Shown: positions 18,766 to 25,791 of the stretch, in pieces
Layout of the letters: the number at the start of each line of letters is the position of its first letter
How positions within the stretch are numbered: the first letter of the stretch is position 1
Assembly: GCF_021191705.1 (NCBI RefSeq)
Contig: NZ_JAIWPU010000005.1
Location: 1 to 64,000 of the forward strand
Length of the DNA stretch: 64,000 bases
Source: Proluteimonas flavola
Lineage (GTDB): Bacteria > Pseudomonadota > Gammaproteobacteria > Xanthomonadales > Xanthomonadaceae
Reading direction: 5' to 3'
Program-made: the position numbers and the translations under genes
Notes under the pieces: generated by a model
Told to the model about the DNA's origin: nothing
The model's input: only the letters and a program-made list of their open reading frames with translations
The model's database searches: none

Positions 18766-18856
18766 GTATAGGAACAGGCCACACATCGCGGCACGCGGCG
18801 GGCTCCAATCCCGGTGCCGCTTGCGTAGAGCCTGGACATCAGCCCAGGAGCGAGCC

Positions 18857-19636
18857 TTGAAGCGTAGTCTTGTTGTTGTCTCACTGATATCGGGTTGGGT
18901 AGCCCTGCCGGCCTCGGCAGCGGTTGGATCCGGGTTGACGCACGACCTGACGGTCGCGGCGATGTTCCAGCAGGCGGACTGGGTGGTGAAGACGGTGATG
19001 GGGGTGCTCGTGCTGGCCTCGGTCGCCACGCTGAGCATCTGGATCTTCAAGACCTGGGAGATCGTCAGCCATCGCCGGGCCATGGCCAGGGCGCTGCAGT
19101 CGCTCTCCGGGGACGGCGCGCTGGCGAGCTTCGCGCAACTTCCGGATCCCGCCGCCGCCGCGATGGTCCAGGCCGCGATCGGCGAGCTGGAACGGGTTCC
19201 GGCCGGGCAGCGGTCCAGATACGCGGAGGGCATCAAGGAACGCACGGCCGCCCGGATCCAGCGCGTGGAAGCCGGGCAGCAGCGCAGGCTGTCGCGCGGT
19301 GCCAGCGTGCTGGGCAGCATCGGCGCCGCGGCGCCGTTCATCGGCCTGTTCGGTACCGTGTGGGGCATCATGAACAGCTTCATCGGCATTGCGCACTCGC
19401 AGACCACCAACCTCGCGGTGGTCGCACCCGGCATCGCCGAAGCGTTGCTGGCGACGGCCTTCGGCCTGGTCGCGGCGATCCCCGCGGTGCTGGTCTACAA
19501 CGCAGTGACCCGCGCCATCGCCGGCTACCGCGTGCGCATGAACGATGCCGCGACCCAGGTGATGTGCCTGCTGAGCCGGGAACTGGAATCCGGGCTCGAC
19601 CCGCAGCGCAACGCGGAGCCCCACCATGGGATTTAA
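18857..19636 (+). CDS. exbB: ExbB-type proton-channel subunit of the TonB energising complex
   Basis: A 259-residue inner-membrane protein of the MotA/TolQ/ExbB family. It has a cleavable-looking N-terminal hydrophobic segment (to about residue 22), helix 1 near residues 48-68, and helices 2-3 containing GASVLGSIGAAAPFIGLFGTVWGIM and AEALLATAFGLVAAIPAVLVYN, both family signatures. It conducts protons with ExbD to drive TonB. A TTG start at 18857 is preferred over the open frame from 18698 because AGGAG lies 7 bases upstream and the signal segment then begins at residue 2. The gene overlaps exbD by 11 bp and opens the operon exbB-exbD-tonB-sigma-fecR. Confidence 0.9.
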   Translation: MKRSLVVVSLISGWVALPASAAVGSGLTHDLTVAAMFQQADWVVKTVMGVLVLASVATLSIWIFKTWEIVSHRRAMARALQSLSGDGALASFAQLPDPAAAAMVQAAIGELERVPAGQRSRYAEGIKERTAARIQRVEAGQQRRLSRGASVLGSIGAAAPFIGLFGTVWGIMNSFIGIAHSQTTNLAVVAPGIAEALLATAFGLVAAIPAVLVYNAVTRAIAGYRVRMNDAATQVMCLLSRELESGLDPQRNAEPHHGI

Positions 19637-20051
19637 GCTCGACAGCGGCGACGAGGTCGACGGGGCCGGCCTGCACGAGATCAACGTCACGCCCTTCATC
19701 GACGTGATGCTGGTGCTGCTGATCATCTTCATGGTGGCCGCGCCGCTGGCCACGGTGAACGTGCCGCTGGACCTGCCGGTGTCCAGTGCCCAGGCGCCGC
19801 CCGAGCCGCAGGAGCCGGTCGTGGTAAGCCTGCAGGCGGACCTGCGCGTGTTCGTGGGCGAGACCGAAGTGGAACGGGCGGCATTGGCGGGGACGCTGCA
19901 CACCCTGCTCGCGGGCGATCGAGATGCACGCGTGTTCCTGCGCGCAGACAGGACGGTGCCCTATGGCGATCTGATGCGCCTGATGGATGCGCTGCGCGAG
20001 CAGGGCTACCAGAAGGTGGCCCTGGTCACGCTGGATCAGGCGGAGACCTAG
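19626..20051 (+). CDS. exbD: ExbD-type subunit of the TonB energising complex
   Basis: A 141-residue ExbD/TolR family protein with a single transmembrane helix at about residues 24-42. That helix holds the motif I-N-V-T-P-F-I-D-V-M-L-V-L-L-I-I-F-M, whose Asp (residue 26) is the essential protonatable residue. A periplasmic domain follows, ending V-P-Y-G-D-L-M-R-L-M-D-A-L-R. It works with ExbB and TonB in the inner membrane. The start overlaps the exbB stop by 11 bases. Length and motifs are normal. Confidence 0.93.
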   Translation: MGFKLDSGDEVDGAGLHEINVTPFIDVMLVLLIIFMVAAPLATVNVPLDLPVSSAQAPPEPQEPVVVSLQADLRVFVGETEVERAALAGTLHTLLAGDRDARVFLRADRTVPYGDLMRLMDALREQGYQKVALVTLDQAET

Positions 20052-20235
20052 GCGCGTGGGCGGCAGCAATGTTCGAGGCGAAAAGTCGACTGCGCCAGGG
20101 CAGGTTGTCGACGGATCGCCGGCCTGTAGGGTTGCTGCAGGCCAGGAATCGGCGGAGATACGGACCGCGCGGGCGGGTTTGCAGCCCGGACACTGTTCCG
20201 CCGCCCACGCGCCCGGGCACGCGCGCCGGCGCGGG

Positions 20236-20988
20236 GTGTCCGATTCGGCCCGCTGGGCGGGCAGCATCGCCAGTGCGCTGCTGCTGCACGTCGGCGTGGC
20301 GGCCCTGGTGCTGCTCGATTTCGGCAGGCAGTCCCCTGCGCCGGTCGCGCCGGCCATGGCGGCCATGACGGTCGAGCTCGCACCGTTGCCTGCGGCACTG
20401 GAGCGACAGCTCACGCAAAAGCCCCCCGGGCCGGAGCAGGTCGAGTCGCAGGTGCAGCCCCAGCCGCAGCCCAGGCCGCGCGCGTTCGATCCGCCGCCGG
20501 AGGTCAAGGCAGATCCGCCTCCGGATGCGTTGGCGGCCAGGCGCGAAGAGGAGCCGGTCGCCGAGCAGGTCGCAGCCGCCGAGCGCACCACCGCCACGCC
20601 TTCGAGCCTGGCTGCGGCCGATGCTGCGCTCCAGGCACCGGTGCAGGGCGTCCCCAGCGAGAACGCCACGGCCATCATCCAGACCTGGGAGAACCGGCTG
20701 CTGACCCATCTGGAGCATCACAAGCGCTATCCGAGTGCCGCGCAGCGGCGCCGACAGGAGGATGTGGTCTACCTGCGCTTCACGATGGACCGCAGCGGTA
20801 ACGTACTGCAGTGGACCATCTGGCGCAGCCGCGGCCATGCGTTGCTGGATGCGGAAGTGAATGCGCTGATCCAGCGTGCCGCCCCGCTGCCGCCCCCGCC
20901 GCCGGAGATGAGCGGCAACACGGTCGAGATGATCGTGCCGGTGGAGTTCTTCCTGCGCCGCCAGCTCGCCCAGGGGCGGCGCCCATGA
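20236..20988 (+). CDS. tonB: TonB energy transducer
   Basis: A TonB protein with an N-terminal anchor (SIASALLLHVGVAALVLLDF), a proline- and glutamine-rich periplasmic spacer (P-Q-P-Q-P-Q-P-R-P-R and similar) and a C-terminal domain of about 90 residues containing HHKRYPSAAQRRRQEDVVYLRFTMDRSG and a final V-E-M-I-V-P-V-E-F. The GTG at 20236 gives a 250-residue protein with the anchor at residues 9-26, as is usual. A GTG at 20056 would add 60 residues with weaker third-position GC and no family similarity, so 20052-20235 is probably intergenic. It transmits proton-motive force to the receptor at 23018. The stop overlaps the sigma-factor start (ATGA). Confidence 0.87.
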   Translation: MSDSARWAGSIASALLLHVGVAALVLLDFGRQSPAPVAPAMAAMTVELAPLPAALERQLTQKPPGPEQVESQVQPQPQPRPRAFDPPPEVKADPPPDALAARREEEPVAEQVAAAERTTATPSSLAAADAALQAPVQGVPSENATAIIQTWENRLLTHLEHHKRYPSAAQRRRQEDVVYLRFTMDRSGNVLQWTIWRSRGHALLDAEVNALIQRAAPLPPPPPEMSGNTVEMIVPVEFFLRRQLAQGRRP

Positions 20989-21554
20989 AGCGGGGCCGTG
21001 CAGGATTGCCGGCGTCCGCGCCGGGCGCCGCGGATGAGACAGTGTTGGCCGCCGCGCTGACGACCGAAGAACTGACGCGCATCTTCATCGAGATCCGGCC
21101 GAGCCTGGAACGCGTCATCGAACGGCGCATCCTCGATCGCCACGCGGCCCAGGATCTGGCACAGGACATCTACCTTCGCCTCGGCCGGGTTTCCAGCCTG
21201 CTGTCGAGCGAAGAGGACGCGCGACGCTACCTGATGCGCATGGCCGTGCACGCGGCGCTCTACCACATGCGCAGCGAAACCAACCGGGTCCAGTTGCTCG
21301 CGGGCGCGCTGACGCTGTTCGAAGGGCATGTCGCCGAGCCGGAGGAGCACGCGCATGCGCGTGATCAGGCGGGCCTGATCGAGGCCACGCTTGCCGAGCT
21401 TCCTGCCAAGTGCCGGGACGTGCTGTACCTGACGCGCATCGAGGGTCTGCCGCGGGAGGAGGTGGCTGACCGCCTCGGCGTGTCGCTGAGCCTGGTGAAC
21501 AAGTACGTGCTGATGGCCTTGAAGCGTTGCGCGCAGAAGCTGGGCGAGAGATGA
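20985..21554 (+). CDS. ECF sigma factor, FecI type
   Basis: A 189-residue ECF sigma factor. Region 2 (about 33-100) includes IERRILDRHAAQDLAQDIYLRL and DARRYLMRMAVHAALYHMRS. Region 4 (about 125-185) includes LAELPAKCRDVLYLTRIEGL followed by a helix-turn-helix, R-E-E-V-A-D-R-L-G-V-S-L-S-L-V-N-K-Y-V. The FecI class depends on a FecR partner and a TonB receptor with an N-terminal signalling domain, both encoded next. The ATG at 20985 is preferred because it overlaps the tonB stop. Placing the sigma gene inside an exbBD-tonB operon makes energiser and regulator coexpressed, which is unusual. Confidence 0.88.
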   Translation: MKRGRAGLPASAPGAADETVLAAALTTEELTRIFIEIRPSLERVIERRILDRHAAQDLAQDIYLRLGRVSSLLSSEEDARRYLMRMAVHAALYHMRSETNRVQLLAGALTLFEGHVAEPEEHAHARDQAGLIEATLAELPAKCRDVLYLTRIEGLPREEVADRLGVSLSLVNKYVLMALKRCAQKLGER

Positions 21555-21613
21555 ACGGACGCATGCCCTCGATTGTCATTTCCGGGCTCGCTGGGCGTTA
21601 GAGGGACAGGCAG

Positions 21614-22606
21614 ATGAGCGACGACGACACAATGCAGATGAAGATGGAACTGGACCCCGACGATCCGATGGACCAGGCGCTCGTGTGGGTCTCCCGCATC
21701 GCCACCGGAGAGGCCGATGCCAATGCGCTGGCCGAGTTCGAGCGGTGGCGCGACTCGGATGCGCGCCACGAGAAGGCGCTCAACGAGGCCCGGCGCCTGT
21801 GGCTGATGCTCGGCGAGCCGCTGGAGGCGCAGTACGCGCCGGTGATGGCCAGCCTTCCTGCCACCGCGGCACAACGGCAGCGGACCCGGCGCAGACGCGC
21901 ATGGCGCCCTGCGCTGGCGACCGCGGCGGCGCTGCTGCTGGCCGTGGCACTGGGCGACCAGTGGCATCGGGACTGGCGATACGACCAGACCACCGGCACC
22001 GGCGAGCAGCGCACCATCGCCCTGGCCGATGGCAGCACGATGTGGTTGAACACGGGCAGCGCGGCCGACGTGCAGGTCGACGAGGACCAGCGGCATGTCC
22101 ACCTGGCGCGCGGCGAGGCCTATTTCGATGTGGCGCACGATCCGCAGCATCCCTTCACCGTCGATGCCGGCAACGGCCATGTCACGGTGCTGGGTACCGC
22201 GTTCGGTGTGCGCCGGGAAGGCGAGCACGTCGTGGTGACCGTGCAGCGGGGCAGGGTCCGGGTCGCCGGCGGAGACGCGTCCGCGGTGTTCGTGACCGCG
22301 GACGAACAGGTCCGCATCCATCCAGGCGAAGGCGTCGCGCAGATCGAAGCGGTCAGCGCGGAACAGGCGCTGTCCTGGCGCACTGGACGCCTGCAGTTCG
22401 AGAACCGCCGCATCGGCGAGGTACTGGACGAGCTCAAGCGCTACGACCGGCGCCTGATGCTGGTCAGCTACCCGCAGGCCGAACAGCAGCGTGTGAGTTC
22501 CATCGTGGACCTGGCGCGCCTGGACGAGTGGTACGACACGCTGGAGCAGTCCCTGCCCGTCAAGGTGACCCGGATCGGGCCGGTCGTCTGGATCCACGCG
22601 TCCTGA
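21614..22606 (+). CDS. fecR: FecR-family transmembrane sigma regulator
   Basis: A 330-residue protein with an N-terminal cytoplasmic domain (DUF4880-like, ALVWVSRIATGEADANALAEFERW), one transmembrane helix at about 98-114, and a periplasmic FecR domain with the classic run G-E-Q-R-T-I-A-L-A-D-G-S-T-M-W-L-N-T-G-S, R-G-E-A-Y-F-D-V-A-H and V-L-G-T-A-F-G-V. The C-terminal STN-interaction part ends near V-V-W-I-H. It relays occupancy of the TonB receptor to the ECF sigma factor. A 59-bp gap follows the sigma gene, with GAGGGA just ahead of the ATG. Length and motifs are complete. Confidence 0.92.
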   Translation: MSDDDTMQMKMELDPDDPMDQALVWVSRIATGEADANALAEFERWRDSDARHEKALNEARRLWLMLGEPLEAQYAPVMASLPATAAQRQRTRRRRAWRPALATAAALLLAVALGDQWHRDWRYDQTTGTGEQRTIALADGSTMWLNTGSAADVQVDEDQRHVHLARGEAYFDVAHDPQHPFTVDAGNGHVTVLGTAFGVRREGEHVVVTVQRGRVRVAGGDASAVFVTADEQVRIHPGEGVAQIEAVSAEQALSWRTGRLQFENRRIGEVLDELKRYDRRLMLVSYPQAEQQRVSSIVDLARLDEWYDTLEQSLPVKVTRIGPVVWIHAS

Positions 22607-22671
22607 CGCACGCGCGGCATGCATCGCCCGGTGGCGCGATGCGGATCCTTGGAACCTGTGCACGATCTGGA

Positions 22672-22831
22672 CGCACCTCGCGTGGCCGCGTTGCGGCCAC
22701 CCTGCGGGCCGGGCCTGGGGGCGTGCAGGCCCGTCATCGCCCGGTCGCGTACGGACGTACGCGCCTTCGCGCTTCCTTGGCCTCCCAAACGTTCCGGCGT
22801 GACATACGCCGGGATCGTGAACAGATTCCTG
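22672..22831 (+). repeat. Dispersed repeat, copy B
   Basis: Direct-orientation match to 18381-18545 with a few short indels; the palindromic core is at 22746-22763. Together the copies flank exbB through fecR, so recombination between them would delete the energiser and regulator genes but leave the receptor. Confidence 0.8.
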
Positions 22832-22883
22832 CAGGGTTGATCCTGGTTTCGATCGCGATCTCCGCTACCTACCTGGAATTCCT

Positions 22884-22912
22884 TTGTCAACTCCGGCCTC
22901 CTCAAGCATTAC
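22884..22912 (+). promoter_or_regulatory. Candidate ECF-type promoter upstream of the TonB receptor
   Basis: TTGTCAA (22884-22890), 11 bp, TCAAGCATTAC (22902-22912): the same bipartite element as at 18737-18765. It ends 105 bp before the receptor ATG at 23018. Proposed as the target of the FecI-type sigma factor at 20985. Confidence 0.5.
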
Positions 22913-23017
22913 CCCTTCAAGAGATCCCGTCCATGCGTGGAAGGCGCGCGGATCGGGCTCTGGTTCGCCCTGATGCAACGTCAGGGCGTCATCGACGACA
23001 ACCATGGGGAATAGGGA

Positions 23018-25702
23018 ATGAGGCGCACGGCTCTGAACGTTTCACTGGCTTCGGTGCTTGAACAGATGGTGCAGCGGTGTGCGAAAGGCACGCTGGTGGC
23101 GGTGGCCGTGGGAGCCTTCGCCTTGGGCGCGGTGCCGGTGGCCGGCGCCCAGGAGACACGGGCGCAGCAGGGGCAGACGCGCGATTTCGACGTGCCCGCC
23201 GGGCCACTCAGTGCAGCGCTGCTGCGCTTCGGCACCCAGTCGGGCCTGCAGTTCAATGTCGACAGCCGGCTGACCGACGGCAAGCGCAGCGAGGGCCTTC
23301 GCGGCACCTACCCGATCGAAGGTGGCCTGACCCAGCTGCTGGCCGGCAGCGGCCTGACCTTCCGCTTCGCCGGGCCGCGCACGGTGGTGATCGAGAGCCT
23401 GCCCGACGCCGGCGATACTCGGATGCTCGGCCCGCTGCGCATCGAGGGCGATGGCAGCAGCCGGTCCATGGCCGGCATCAACGGAAGCACGGATGTCACC
23501 GCCACCGAGGGCAGCGGCAGCTATACCAGCGGCGCGCTGGGCATCGCCAGCAAGATGCCGCTGTCGATCAAGGACACCCCGCAGTCGGTGAGCGTCGTCA
23601 CGCATGAGCGCATCGTCGAGCAGAACCTCACCGACTTCTCCGCGCTGATGGCCCAGAGCACGGGCGTGAGCACCATCACCGGGACGAACGGCCCGCTCGA
23701 GGCGGAGTTCTACTCCCGCGGCTTTCGCATCCAGCGCCTGCAGATCGACGGCGGCGCGCCGCTGGACATCGCCTCCACCACCAGCTTCGGCATGGTGCCG
23801 CAGCTGGACATGGCGCTATACGACCATGCCGAGATCCTGCGCGGTGCCGATGGCCTGTTCAACGGGTATGGCGCGCCTGGCGGCGTGATCAGCCTGGTGC
23901 GCAAGCGCCCGCTCGATCATCGCCAGGTCGTCGTGGAGGCCCAGGCGGGCAGCTGGAGCAACTATCGCGCGATGCTGGATGCCACCGGGCCGCTGGGCCT
24001 GGACGGCAGGCTGCGCGGACGCGGCATCGTCGTCTGGCAAGACCAGGACTACTTCTACGACATCGCGCGCAACGAGAAGAAAGTGGTCAACGGGGTGCTG
24101 GAGTTCGACCTGACGCCTTCGACCCTGGTGAGCCTCGGCGCAAGTCGCACGTGGCAGGACGCGGTGCCGTTCGCCGGCGGCCTGCCACGCTATGTGGATG
24201 GCGGAGACCTGGGCCTGTCGCGGGAGACGTGCCTGTGCTTTCCCTGGAACAGCTACGACTTCGACACCACCGAGGTCTACGGCCAGATCGAACAGGCCCT
24301 GGGTCAGAACTGGGACCTGAAGCTCAACGTCACCCAGACCAAGCAAGAGCGGACCTGGACGTATGGTGTGGTTGGCGGCGCGGTCAATCCGACGACGCTG
24401 GCGGGCCCGCAGATGGACCAGGTCGAGGAGGACGGGGCCAGCAAGCAGATCGCCGTCGACTTTACGTTCAGTGGCACGTTCGAGCTGTTCGGGCACGAGC
24501 AGCAACTGGTGGTCGGCGCCAATTACATGGATGCGGACGGTGCAGGACTGACCCGCTACACGTCGCTGGAGCTCGATAGCGTCCCGGTCGATATCTTCGG
24601 CTTCGATCCCTTCGATCCGGCCTATGCGCAGGCCAGTTCGATGGTGCCATACCAGCGCTATCCCACGTACCGCAGCCGCCAGACGGGGGCATACGCCAAC
24701 CTGCGCCTGACGTTCTGGGAGCCGCTGCACCTGAACATCGGCATGCGCTACAGCACGCTCAAGTCCCGTGAAGTGTTGGAGAGCATCTGCGAGGACCCGT
24801 TGGGGTGCATGGATTGGTTCAGCGACGATGTCTACGAGTTCGGACAGGTCTGGGACACATATCCCTTCGAATACTCCACCAATAACTTCAGCTGGCCGCC
24901 CAGCGTTTCGCTGAGCTACGACGTGACCGACGACGTCACCGCCTACGTGGGCTACACCGACATCTACGTCGAGCAGTCCCTGATGCTTGGAAGCGACGGC
25001 AATACGGTCGACCCGATCACCGGCAGCAACATCGAGACGGGCATCAAATGGGCGGCACGCGATGGCCGTCTCAACGCGACGCTGGCGGCCTACCGGATCG
25101 AACAGAAAGGCTTCGCCTCTCTGGCTAGCGATGTCATCACTAGCCCCGATGGCGGTACCCACTTCTGCTGCTACCGCACCGACACCGACCGAAAGCGTGT
25201 GAGCCAGGGCGTGGACGTGGAGGTCACGGGTGAGCTCCTGCCCGGTTGGCAGGTGGCCGCCAGCTACACCCGCAATGAGAACGAGGAGAACGGAGAGCTT
25301 TCGTTCCAGAACGGGCTCCCCTTGCAGAGCCGTCTGCCCGAGCACCTGTTCAAGCTCTGGACCAGCTACCAGTTCCAGGGCAGTGGCTGGCTGGGCCGGC
25401 TCAATGTCGGCGGCGGCGTCAACGCGCAGAGCCGCGGCTACTACAGCGGTGTGGCGTGTCTGGTGATCGATCGTGTCTCCGGTGCTTGCACGGGCGGGAC
25501 TGCCGCATTCGACTTCCAGCAGCCCGGATATGCCGTGGTGTCCACGCGCGCGGCCTTTCAGATCGACGAGCGGTGGTCGCTGGCACTGAACGTCAACAAC
25601 CTGTTCGACCGTACCTACTACCAGACTGTGAACAACTCGGCCGGCGGCAACTGGTACGGCGAGCCCCGCAACTACACCCTGTCCCTGCGCGGACGCTTCT
25701 GA
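23018..25702 (+). CDS. TonB-dependent receptor with N-terminal STN signalling domain
   Basis: An 894-residue outer-membrane transducer. The signal peptide ends near residue 44 (V-A-G-A-Q). The STN domain covers about 56-125 (FDVPAGPLSAALLRFGTQSG). The plug (about 183-295) contains IKDTPQSVSVVTHERI, the signature of the FpvA/FecA siderophore class, and ILRGADGLFNGYGAPGG. A barrel of 22 strands follows, ending L-S-L-R-G-R-F. The STN domain fits signalling through the FecR and sigma pair just upstream. Predicted extracellular loops carry cysteine pairs (CLCF near 405, ICEDPLGC near 590, FCCY near 710, CLVIDRVSGAC near 820), more than usual. Ligand unknown: siderophore class by plug sequence, but an M16 protease gene follows. 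Confidence 0.92.
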   Translation: MRRTALNVSLASVLEQMVQRCAKGTLVAVAVGAFALGAVPVAGAQETRAQQGQTRDFDVPAGPLSAALLRFGTQSGLQFNVDSRLTDGKRSEGLRGTYPIEGGLTQLLAGSGLTFRFAGPRTVVIESLPDAGDTRMLGPLRIEGDGSSRSMAGINGSTDVTATEGSGSYTSGALGIASKMPLSIKDTPQSVSVVTHERIVEQNLTDFSALMAQSTGVSTITGTNGPLEAEFYSRGFRIQRLQIDGGAPLDIASTTSFGMVPQLDMALYDHAEILRGADGLFNGYGAPGGVISLVRKRPLDHRQVVVEAQAGSWSNYRAMLDATGPLGLDGRLRGRGIVVWQDQDYFYDIARNEKKVVNGVLEFDLTPSTLVSLGASRTWQDAVPFAGGLPRYVDGGDLGLSRETCLCFPWNSYDFDTTEVYGQIEQALGQNWDLKLNVTQTKQERTWTYGVVGGAVNPTTLAGPQMDQVEEDGASKQIAVDFTFSGTFELFGHEQQLVVGANYMDADGAGLTRYTSLELDSVPVDIFGFDPFDPAYAQASSMVPYQRYPTYRSRQTGAYANLRLTFWEPLHLNIGMRYSTLKSREVLESICEDPLGCMDWFSDDVYEFGQVWDTYPFEYSTNNFSWPPSVSLSYDVTDDVTAYVGYTDIYVEQSLMLGSDGNTVDPITGSNIETGIKWAARDGRLNATLAAYRIEQKGFASLASDVITSPDGGTHFCCYRTDTDRKRVSQGVDVEVTGELLPGWQVAASYTRNENEENGELSFQNGLPLQSRLPEHLFKLWTSYQFQGSGWLGRLNVGGGVNAQSRGYYSGVACLVIDRVSGACTGGTAAFDFQQPGYAVVSTRAAFQIDERWSLALNVNNLFDRTYYQTVNNSAGGNWYGEPRNYTLSLRGRF

Positions 25703-25791
25703 CGCAGTTCCCCTGGGCCTGCCGTTCGCTCTTCCCTGAGCGAGGGCGGGCCTCTTTTCAACGATTGGCCCTGATGCGGTCACGGAGTCCC

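Larger units (their letters stand above)
22607..23017. other. Intergenic region between fecR and the TonB receptor
   Basis: About 410 bp without a gene. It holds repeat copy B (22672-22831) and the second candidate ECF promoter (22884-22912); the receptor therefore seems to have its own promoter rather than relying on the exbB transcript. No terminator with a U-run was seen after fecR. Confidence 0.6.

Noticed and set aside
18301-18850. Short open frames of 60-110 codons upstream of exbB
   Set aside because: They run through the dispersed repeat and IS remnant, have no Shine-Dalgarno sites, and the same sequence recurs at 22672 outside any gene.
20056-20235. N-terminal extension of TonB from the GTG at 20056
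   Set aside because: It would put the membrane anchor near residue 70, has weaker third-position GC bias and no similarity; the GTG at 20236 gives normal topology.
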